Made by a program: the position numbers and the translations under genes. Positions 1-5,376 of a DNA stretch of 6,837 nucleotides are shown here, in pieces (within the stretch, counting starts at the first letter, position 1; the number at the start of each line of letters is the position of its first letter). Below the pieces are notes generated by a model. It ran no database searches and was not told the DNA's origin. It worked only from the letters and a program-made list of their open reading frames with translations. Location of the stretch: the NCBI GenBank assembly GCA_018399455.1, contig JAGYOT010000102.1, positions 1-6,837 of the forward strand, written 5' to 3'. The stretch comes from Desulfobacterales bacterium. Lineage in GTDB: Bacteria > Desulfobacterota > Desulfobacteria > Desulfobacterales > Desulfosalsimonadaceae.

Positions 1-73
1 CGCTTAACCGGCGATCCCGGCCGGGAAGAGGAGGGATGGCCACGGTTTTCAAATTCGGTTTCTGTATCGCCGA

Positions 74-679
74 TCAGGTCTCGTCACAGATATCCCGGCA
101 GGTGGAACCGGCAAATCCGCGTCGGTTCAAAAACTCATAAATTTTATGGCGGCGTTTGATCTCCGGCAGTAACTGCCATTGTTTGAGTTTGGGCGCAATT
201 GCCGCGCGTGCGGCCGCCTGCTCGTCAAAATCCGCTAACGCATTCTGTATAATATCTTCACTGACCCCCTTTTCCTTCAACTCCCGGCTTAAGCCAAAGA
301 CGCCTCTCGGTCTGTTTCGGAGACGGTTGTCAATCCAGGTCCGGGCGAATGCGTTGTCATTGATATAGCCGTAGTCCGTCAGCTGACCAACGACCGATTC
401 AATGGTCTGCGGGGAAAAGCCTTTGTTTTTCAGGTAGCGGCGGATTTCCATGCAGCTTCTCGGGCGAATCGAGAGATAGCCTGCCGCCCGTTGATACGCA
501 TTTTCCTTCTCATCCAATGTTTTCAGGTTCCTGATTTTTTCGGAACTCAGGCGGTCGCCCGTTTTAAGGCCGGCGGCGGCCCACAGGGAAAGCGAGAAAG
601 CGTATCGGCCGTCGATATAGATGTTGACCCGCTCTTTTTGTCTTTTCTGTTGCGATATGGCGGTAATTCGGCCGGGCAT
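74..679 (-). CDS. recX: RecX family regulatory protein (RecA modulator)
   Basis: RecX proteins bind RecA and usually inhibit its filament growth and recombinase activity in the cytoplasm. The 201-residue product has the family's layout. An N-terminal beta-type segment (residues 4-30, ITAISQQKR then VNIYIDGRYAFSL) is followed by tandem three-helix repeats. Clear family blocks are RPRSCMEIRRYLKNKGF (72-88), the YGYINDNAFARTWIDNR stretch (103-119) and the GVFGLSRELKEKGVS stretch (126-140). Length is within the usual 150-220 range. I prefer the ATG at 679 because GGGG lies 9 nt upstream of it. An in-frame TTG at 685 would add two residues but leaves that GGGG only 3 nt away. It follows the GTPase gene by 17 nt on the same strand, so co-transcription is likely. 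recA is not in the window. Family assignment is secure; the effect on RecA is inferred from homologues. Confidence 0.93.
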   Translation of the reverse strand: MPGRITAISQQKRQKERVNIYIDGRYAFSLSLWAAAGLKTGDRLSSEKIRNLKTLDEKENAYQRAAGYLSIRPRSCMEIRRYLKNKGFSPQTIESVVGQLTDYGYINDNAFARTWIDNRLRNRPRGVFGLSRELKEKGVSEDIIQNALADFDEQAAARAAIAPKLKQWQLLPEIKRRHKIYEFLNRRGFAGSTCRDICDET

Positions 680-696
680 GGTCAATGGCCCCGGTT

Positions 697-2223
697 CTAT
701 GGGCTTGATGTTTCGGGTTCTGGATAATGCTCATCGTCCGGCTCCCCCTGAAGATCAGGCGTCTCGGGAGCCGCTTCCGGTGTCCGGTAATAATAGAAAG
801 GTTTGGAAGAGTCATCAACGATGGCCTCGGGGTCCTGCTCCATGTTGGCCAGTTCATTGAGGGCCTTGCGGATTTCGCGGGATCCTTCAGTGTATACCTG
901 GTTGACCTGATGATACTGCTGCCGGACCCTGTATAAAGAAAACCTGCCGTTTGTCTTCTTCAGCCAGGAGTAGACCAGATCCCTTACCGACTGCCAGCTG
1001 TCGCGCCGGGTCTGAGTCTCCAGCGGGATCAGATGGTCAATGTTTTTCAGGTAGTTGCGGTGAAAGACCGTGTGAATATAACGCAAAGGGATCAAAGTCC
1101 AGAAAACCATAAATAAAAAGATCGCGCCGATACCACCGGTCATGGCAACGGGGTCTGCCGGCCCGCCGAAGATACCCAGATTCATCCCTCCGTAAACCGC
1201 TGCACCTCCGGCGGCAAGGCTCAGAAAAAAGCCTAGGATACTGAACTTCAGCCGAAACTTTCGGGCCCGTTGCCGGTAGCTCAGGATGGCCTCCAGAAAA
1301 TGGCTTAAGCGTTCGGCATGCGTCTCCACAAATGTTGCCATATTGTCCAGGCGGTGGCGCGGCGCCTGAAGCACGGCGGTCTTCAGTTGTTTGCGCTGGT
1401 TTTCGAGAAAATAGAGAAACCCCTGGCTTCCGTTTGATGGCGAGCCTGCCCGCTGGGCAGCGCGGGATGAATAGGTGAGATGAATCGGCGGAATATCTTT
1501 ACGGCCCGTGATCTGAGAGAGGTTCCAGCAGAGGGTGCCGTAAACCTGGAGCAGATCGGTTAAAGAAGAACATTCATCAATTCGGTTTAAAATATACAGT
1601 ACCCGGTCTTCATAGGTGCGCATGGCAATGGTTTCCCTCAGGCTGGTATGAGCTTCGCGAACGGTTCCGGCTTTATGGGGATCAAAAAGCACCAGAACCA
1701 AATCAGCCAGATGGGCGAAATCACCGATTACTTCCTGATAGTTATAGCCACGGTCGCGTTCAGTGATGCTGTCGAGCATGCCGGGGGTATCGATCAGGGC
1801 CAGGTTTTTGAGAAAGGGGGAATTGACCTTTTTCAGCCGGAAGTGTGCGGCAAAGCGCTGTCCGTGTTTTTTCAGCACCTCAAAGGGATATTCCGGATCG
1901 TTCAGCAGAAATTTCCCGTCTCGCTGCTCCGTTATTCGCGGGGTCTCCGTATCAGGGACGGCGTCGTCATAGGTGATAATGGTGAACGAATCATCGGTCG
2001 GGGCCTGACCGATCGCCTGAATGTCGGCACCAAGAAATTCATTGATCAAAGTGGATTTGCCGGAGGAATAATTTCCCACTACCAGGACCAGCGGACGCCA
2101 TTTGATGGTCGTCTCCAGGGGGACATCGCTGTATCCGTATTCCTGGGCAACAACCGATAAGCGCGTCTCCACCATTGATACCATTTCAGCGCGCAGCGAA
2201 TTGATGTAGTTTTCCTGATACAT
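697..2223 (-). CDS. Membrane-anchored dynamin/EHD-like GTPase
   Basis: Predicted large GTPase of 508 residues of the bacterial dynamin-like type, which bind and remodel membranes on GTP hydrolysis. G1/P-loop is GNYSSGKST (50-58), a G2-like PTDD is at 75-78, G3 is DTPG (145-148) and G4 is NRID (213-216). The YSSGKST...PTDD pattern resembles EHD proteins (YS[TS]GK[ST]T...PTTD). After a helical region (about 280-325) come two hydrophobic segments (about 328-350 and 358-380) joined by a Gly-rich loop, a likely membrane hairpin. Another helical stretch follows (about 385-465), then an acidic Pro-rich tail (480-508). The start is supported by AGGAGA 5 nt upstream. It is the first gene before recX. 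No EH domain or second GTPase is visible. Fold class is confident; the cellular role (membrane remodelling, stress, division) is unknown. Confidence 0.88.
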   Translation of the reverse strand: MYQENYINSLRAEMVSMVETRLSVVAQEYGYSDVPLETTIKWRPLVLVVGNYSSGKSTLINEFLGADIQAIGQAPTDDSFTIITYDDAVPDTETPRITEQRDGKFLLNDPEYPFEVLKKHGQRFAAHFRLKKVNSPFLKNLALIDTPGMLDSITERDRGYNYQEVIGDFAHLADLVLVLFDPHKAGTVREAHTSLRETIAMRTYEDRVLYILNRIDECSSLTDLLQVYGTLCWNLSQITGRKDIPPIHLTYSSRAAQRAGSPSNGSQGFLYFLENQRKQLKTAVLQAPRHRLDNMATFVETHAERLSHFLEAILSYRQRARKFRLKFSILGFFLSLAAGGAAVYGGMNLGIFGGPADPVAMTGGIGAIFLFMVFWTLIPLRYIHTVFHRNYLKNIDHLIPLETQTRRDSWQSVRDLVYSWLKKTNGRFSLYRVRQQYHQVNQVYTEGSREIRKALNELANMEQDPEAIVDDSSKPFYYYRTPEAAPETPDLQGEPDDEHYPEPETSSP

Positions 2224-2228
2224 GAATT

Positions 2229-2234
2229 TCTCCT
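2229..2234 (-). promoter_or_regulatory. Shine-Dalgarno of the GTPase gene
   Basis: AGGAGA on the minus strand, 5 nt before the ATG at 2223. It is the best ribosome binding site in the window and fixes the GTPase start. Confidence 0.8.
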
Positions 2235-2354
2235 GTCAAAAAAGCTCCGGCCAAACGGTTGATGGTGATTTTTTCCTCCACCTGTCCTCATTATTTCCGG
2301 GCCTTATCTTTACGCCTTATTGATGCATTCATGCGAACGCGATCGTAGCTTGAT

Positions 2355-2383
2355 CTTATACCAGAATTATAGGGCGGTATCAA
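2355..2383 (-). promoter_or_regulatory. Predicted sigma70-type promoter for GTPase-recX
   Basis: On the minus strand, TTGATA (2383-2378) is followed by a 17-nt spacer and TATAAG (2360-2355). Each hexamer matches the consensus at 5 of 6 positions. The spacer ends in TGG, giving an extended -10 (TGn). Transcription would begin near 2348, leaving a 5' UTR of about 125 nt. A second perfect -10, TATAAT at 2371-2366, overlaps the spacer and has TTGCAG 19 nt upstream, so two overlapping promoters are possible. Predicted from sequence only. Confidence 0.55.
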
Positions 2384-2549
2384 TCATTTGCTGCAAAAGC
2401 TCAGGGTTAACCCGGGCCTGTCCACGGAAATTCTCCTTGACACTGACCCGAAAATTTAGGAATGTTAAATGATTAAAAAGACATCTCAAATTTTTTTCAG
2501 CTATTATCGGATATTGCTTTAGTCTTTTGTGACGGATGGAGCCGTGCAT
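2367..2549 (-). other. Doubtful 60-codon frame, possible gene remnant
   Basis: This open frame lies in the divergent intergenic region. Its C-terminal third (KENFRGQARVNPELLQQMI) reads like ordinary protein. Its N-terminal half is encoded by AT-rich, non-coding-looking DNA and contains no recognisable motif. No convincing ribosome binding site precedes the ATG at 2549, and the frame overlaps the predicted promoter and the plus-strand leader. It could be the decayed 3' end of a former gene or chance. I do not recognise a family and do not call it a gene. Confidence 0.15.
2437..2466 (+). promoter_or_regulatory. Candidate promoter for the ABC importer operon (weak)
   Basis: A perfect -35 hexamer TTGACA (2437-2442) is followed 18 nt later by AATGTT (2461-2466), which matches TATAAT at only 3 of 6 positions. 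Initiation near 2473 would give a leader of about 140 nt before the ATG at 2612, including the hairpin and terminator downstream. An alternative is AAGACA (2478-2483), 18 nt, TATTAT (2502-2507), with a start near 2514. The two cannot be separated from sequence alone. A weak -10 may also indicate an activator-dependent promoter. Confidence 0.3.
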
Positions 2550-2557
2550 CGCAATCC
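2509..2557 (+). promoter_or_regulatory. Candidate antiterminator pairing in the leader
   Basis: GGATATTGC (2509-2517) can pair with GCAATCC (2551-2557) if one A is bulged, giving 7 base pairs. The downstream arm shares its last two C residues with the 5' arm of the terminator at 2556, so the two structures compete. Between the arms, ACGG (2532-2535) and CCGT (2542-2545) can form a short inner hairpin. GAGCC occurs twice (2539-2543 and 2560-2564), so the terminator's GGCTT arm also has an alternative partner. This fits a switchable leader but was deduced by eye without energy calculation. It matches no riboswitch class I recognise. Confidence 0.3.
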
Positions 2558-2589
2558 TTGAGCCATTTCACAGGCTTGGGGATTTTTTT
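2556..2589 (+). terminator. Intrinsic terminator in the importer leader (attenuator candidate)
   Basis: The arms CCTTGAGCC (2556-2564) and GGCTTGGGG (2573-2581) form a 9-bp stem, three pairs being G-U, around an 8-nt loop. An A and seven T residues (2583-2589) follow at once. It points along the plus strand and ends about 20 nt before the binding-protein start. The only gene upstream is on the opposite strand, so the terminator can act only on a transcript begun inside the intergenic region. That means leader attenuation, or the 3' end of a small RNA. Confidence 0.65.
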
Positions 2590-2611
2590 ATTGCCTAAAT
2601 AAGTGTTTCAG

Positions 2612-3553
2612 ATGAAAATAAAGCATAGACAATTCAAAGGGATAATGCTGGTTTTGGCTGTTATGACAGCCCTTGTTTTTGTGCCGGCAACCGGCCGGGC
2701 CGTCGCAGGGGAGGACAATTTCCGCACCCTCGTGGATCAGACTGGACGCCGTGTTCGTGTGCCGGCCGATCCGCAACGAGTTGTGGCCCTGGCGCCAAGT
2801 ATTACAGAGATCCTTTATGCCCTGGATTGTCAGGACCGACTGAAAGGGGTGACCCGTTTCAGCGATTATCCCGAATCTGCCCGGGAGATCCCGGAAGTCG
2901 GCTCCTATGTTTATCTGGATCTGGAAAAAATCGTTGCTTTAGCCCCGGATGTTTGTATTGCCATCAAGGATGGGAATCCAAAGTCCGTGATCAGGCGTCT
3001 TGAGGCCCTGGGTATCCCGGTGTTTGCCGTTAATCCAAGAGGGATCTCCACCGTGATCACGGCCATTGGGCAAATCGGCAGATTGATGGGACGGGAGGCG
3101 GAGGCGGAGGCGATTATAGCGGGTATGAGGGAAAGGATTCAGGCCGTGGAAAACCGGGTCGCCTTAGCCGGCACCCGGCCGCAGGTGTTTTTCCAGATCG
3201 GCATTGCCCCGATTGTCTCTGCGGGCTCGGACACCTTTATTCATGAACTGATCGTTAAAGCCGGCGGAATTAATATCGCAGGCAAATACCGGGGCTACCC
3301 CCACTTTTCCAAGGAAGAAGTCCTGGAACTTGCGCCGGACTTAATCATCATCACATCCATGGCCCGATCCACGGTTTTTGAAAAGGTTAAGGCCGAATGG
3401 GAACAGTGGGAGCGAATCCCGGCTGTTGCCGAAGGCCGGATTTACCTGGTGGACTCCAACCTGTTCGACCGGCCCACGCCCAGGCTTGTCGACGGCCTGG
3501 AGAAGCTGGTAAGACTGATTCATCCGTATCTCTATGAGGACCGTCCGGGATAG
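2612..3553 (+). CDS. btuF: Periplasmic substrate-binding protein of a BtuF/FecB-type ABC importer
   Basis: Binds a corrinoid or ferric chelate in the periplasm and delivers it to the permease encoded next. From the ATG at 2612 the product is 313 residues. It has a basic n-region (MKIKHRQFK), a hydrophobic core (10-27) and a likely signal peptidase I site after AVA (30-32). There is no lipobox Cys, so it should be soluble in the periplasm. The mature protein has the two-lobe class III fold. Lobe 1 carries RVVALAPSITEILYAL (56-71) and GVTRFSDYPE (79-88). Lobe 2 carries FSKEEVLELAPD (232-243). E105 and E235 fall where E. coli BtuF has its two docking glutamates. The GTG at 2603 would add three residues, with no better ribosome site. 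Ligand is uncertain: 'SDYP' and overall style favour cobalamin, but siderophore or heme is possible. The gene symbol is tentative. Confidence 0.85.
   Translation: MKIKHRQFKGIMLVLAVMTALVFVPATGRAVAGEDNFRTLVDQTGRRVRVPADPQRVVALAPSITEILYALDCQDRLKGVTRFSDYPESAREIPEVGSYVYLDLEKIVALAPDVCIAIKDGNPKSVIRRLEALGIPVFAVNPRGISTVITAIGQIGRLMGREAEAEAIIAGMRERIQAVENRVALAGTRPQVFFQIGIAPIVSAGSDTFIHELIVKAGGINIAGKYRGYPHFSKEEVLELAPDLIIITSMARSTVFEKVKAEWEQWERIPAVAEGRIYLVDSNLFDRPTPRLVDGLEKLVRLIHPYLYEDRPG
3094..3111 (+). repeat. Three tandem GGAGGC hexamers inside the binding-protein gene
   Basis: Three exact copies of GGAGGC, read in frame as Glu-Ala repeats (EAEAEA, residues 162-167) in the linker helix between the two lobes. 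Copy-number change would keep the reading frame. Probably neutral. Confidence 0.85.
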
Positions 3554-3555
3554 AT

Positions 3556-4548
3556 ATGGCTGTGTTCAGGAAAATACTGCTGACCAGCCTGGGTCTGCTG
3601 CTTGTGCTGCTGGCTGTGATGGCCTTCGCGCTTGTCTTTGGCTCCGCGGAAAGAGAGGCAGGCGCTTTTTTGCAGGCGCTGCTGAATATTGGCGAGGCCG
3701 ATCCTCTGCTTGACACTATTATCTGGGAAATCCGGTTTCCGCGGGTTATGGTTGCAGCCCTTGTTGGGGCGACCCTTTCCCTGGGCGGCCTTGTTTTTCA
3801 GGCTCTGTTAAGAAATCCTCTGGCTGAGCCTTATATTTTGGGAATCTCCGGCGGCTCCGCAATAGGGGCCATTATCGGTATCCTGCTGGGCCTGGCCCGT
3901 TTCCCGGGCATCAGTCTGCTGGCGTTTATGGGCGGTATGGCCACCCTGTTTCTGGTGCTGTTTATCGCCACGGGCAAAACCCTGCTTAAAAAAGAAGCCC
4001 TGCTCTTATCCGGCGTGATGGTCAACGCCTTCTGCTCCGCAGTGATCATGTTTCTTATTTCGCTTACCCAGGACGCACGGATTCATAATATCATGTTCTG
4101 GCTGATGGGGGATCTCTCCTCGTCCGGAAAAAGCGAGGTGCTCCTGATTGCCGCCATGGCGGGACCCTGTTTTATCGTGATCTTCTGGTTGGCCAACGCC
4201 ATGAACCTGATGCTGATGGGAAAGGAAATGGCTCATTCCATGGGGGTCAATGTCCGGGTGGTGTCGGTGGTGCTGCTTGTCATCACATCCTTTATGGTCA
4301 GTGCAACCGTATCCCACTGCGGGTTGGTGGCATTTGTCGGTCTTGTAATCCCGCATATGTTTCGTCTTCTGATCGGAGCGGACCACCGGATCCTGGTGCC
4401 CGCCTGCCTTTTTGGCGGCGGCAGCTATCTTGTTTTATGTGATATCCTGGCGCGGGCGCTTCCCGCGCACGGCGAGATGCCGGTGGGCGTGATTACCGCC
4501 ATGGTCGGCGCCCCTGTATTTATCATACTTTTGAAACGGACGGGATAA
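3556..4548 (+). CDS. btuC: FecCD/BtuC-family inner-membrane permease
   Basis: Forms, as a dimer, the transmembrane channel of the type II importer. The 330-residue product matches the family length and is very hydrophobic, with about ten predicted membrane segments. The first spans about 7-29 and the last about 308-326. Family signatures are IRFPR (59-63), GLVFQALLRNPLAEPYILG (78-96) and the following glycine-rich ISGGSAIGA. Near the C-terminus are GLVAFVGLVIPHMFRLLIG (256-274) and HGEMPVGVITAMVGAPVF (305-322). The first of these regions lines the pore and the second precedes the ATPase contact in known BtuC structures. The ATG lies 2 nt after the binding-protein stop with only a weak GGGA upstream, which suggests translational coupling. 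Permease type is secure; the choice of btuC over fecCD/fepD naming is tentative. Confidence 0.9.
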   Translation: MAVFRKILLTSLGLLLVLLAVMAFALVFGSAEREAGAFLQALLNIGEADPLLDTIIWEIRFPRVMVAALVGATLSLGGLVFQALLRNPLAEPYILGISGGSAIGAIIGILLGLARFPGISLLAFMGGMATLFLVLFIATGKTLLKKEALLLSGVMVNAFCSAVIMFLISLTQDARIHNIMFWLMGDLSSSGKSEVLLIAAMAGPCFIVIFWLANAMNLMLMGKEMAHSMGVNVRVVSVVLLVITSFMVSATVSHCGLVAFVGLVIPHMFRLLIGADHRILVPACLFGGGSYLVLCDILARALPAHGEMPVGVITAMVGAPVFIILLKRTG

Positions 4549-5366
4549 TGGCGCATTCGGTTGAAGTCAGGCACCTGAGCTATAGCTATGAACAGCTCAG
4601 GGTCCTGGATGACCTTTCCTTCTCAGTCCAGGATGGCGCGTTTTTTGTGGTGATCGGGCCGAACGGTTCCGGGAAAACCACGTTAATGAAGCTGACCGCC
4701 GGGCTTCTCAGGGCGGAGCGGTCAAAGATTTACGTGACGGGAAAGGACATCCGTGCCTACGGCCGAAAAGATCTGGCCAGGCAGATTGCCTTTGTTCCTC
4801 AGTTGGTGCCTGCGGATTTTCCCTTTACTGTATCCGACGTGGTGCTTTTCGGCCGGGCCCCGCATCTGGGGACCTTTGGCCTGGAGTCGGATTCGGATAT
4901 CGAACTGGCCCGTCAGGCCATGGAGTTTACCGGGGTTACCCATCTGGCCAGTCGCCGGATGGACCAGTTAAGCGGGGGAGAGCGTCAGCGGGCCTTCATT
5001 GCCCGGGCCGTCTGTCAGGCGCCCGAGATCATGATCCTGGACGAACCCACCGCCGCCCTGGACATTGCCCATCAGATGCGGATCATGGATCTGATGGAGA
5101 AGATGAGGCAGGAAAAAAAGATCACCATTATTATGGTCTCCCATGATGTGAACCTGGCTGCCATGTATGCCGATACCCTGCTTCTTTTAAACGCCGGCCG
5201 CCTGGCCGAATGGGGCCCGCCTGCGGAGGTGCTTCGTTATGAGAGCCTGGAGCCGGTGTACGGATGCCCCCTGCTGGTCGATGAAAGCCCGCTTGGAAGC
5301 CTTCCCCGCGTGACGCCGGTGCCGGGCCGCTACATTATCCGGGGAAGCATTACACCGGACAAATAA
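4548..5366 (+). CDS. btuD: ATP-binding subunit of the BtuCD/FecE-type importer
   Basis: Cytoplasmic ATPase that powers the permease. All ABC motifs are present in the 272 residues: Walker A GPNGSGKTT (37-45), Q-loop Q85, signature LSGGE (141-145), Walker B IMILDE (161-166) with catalytic E166, and switch His in VSHD (H199). The FPFTVSDVVLFGRAPH segment (91-106) is typical of the iron-chelate/cobalamin subfamily (COG1120 style). Residues from about 245 form a C-terminal tail beyond the usual nucleotide-binding fold, ending SITPDK. The start codon overlaps the permease stop (TAATG), a tight coupling that supports an obligate complex. The gene ends 10 nt from the convergent YcaO gene. ATPase family is secure; the substrate depends on the binding protein. 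Confidence 0.93.
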   Translation: MAHSVEVRHLSYSYEQLRVLDDLSFSVQDGAFFVVIGPNGSGKTTLMKLTAGLLRAERSKIYVTGKDIRAYGRKDLARQIAFVPQLVPADFPFTVSDVVLFGRAPHLGTFGLESDSDIELARQAMEFTGVTHLASRRMDQLSGGERQRAFIARAVCQAPEIMILDEPTAALDIAHQMRIMDLMEKMRQEKKITIIMVSHDVNLAAMYADTLLLLNAGRLAEWGPPAEVLRYESLEPVYGCPLLVDESPLGSLPRVTPVPGRYIIRGSITPDK

Positions 5367-5376
5367 GGGGCGTTTC
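5367..5376. other. 10-nt convergent gap without a clear terminator
   Basis: The ATPase stop (TAA, 5364-5366) and the YcaO stop (TAA on the minus strand, 5379-5377) are only 10 nt apart. The best plus-strand hairpin, CTTA (5376-5379) with TAAG (5388-5391) followed by five T, has only 4 bp. I see no good minus-strand terminator. Transcripts from the two sides probably overlap at their 3' ends. Confidence 0.6.

Noticed and set aside
15..26. TCCCGGCCGGGA palindrome after recX
   Set aside because: A perfect 12-bp palindrome, but with no loop and no following T tract on either strand; not enough for a terminator or operator call in GC-rich DNA.
36..140. Short plus-strand frame beginning ATGGCC after AGAGGAGGG
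   Set aside because: The purine run touches the ATG with no spacer, the frame is about 34 codons and it is antisense to the recX 3' end.
1648..2160. 170-codon plus-strand open frame
   Set aside because: It lies fully antisense to the G-domain coding part of the GTPase gene, has no recognisable motif, and its translation mirrors the complementary codons.
2491..2497. T7 run as a second terminator
   Set aside because: No stem of useful length precedes it on the plus strand, and no stem with a T tract exists on the other strand.
2224..2611. Cobalamin riboswitch
   Set aside because: I looked for a B12-box-like GCCACTG/AGYCAGGAGACC pattern and the conserved GGGAA...CCGGUG core and found neither; only the terminator-like hairpin is present.
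4006..4386. 126-codon minus-strand open frame rich in His
   Set aside because: Antisense to the permease; the His/Asp bias is the complement of hydrophobic codons in the membrane segments.
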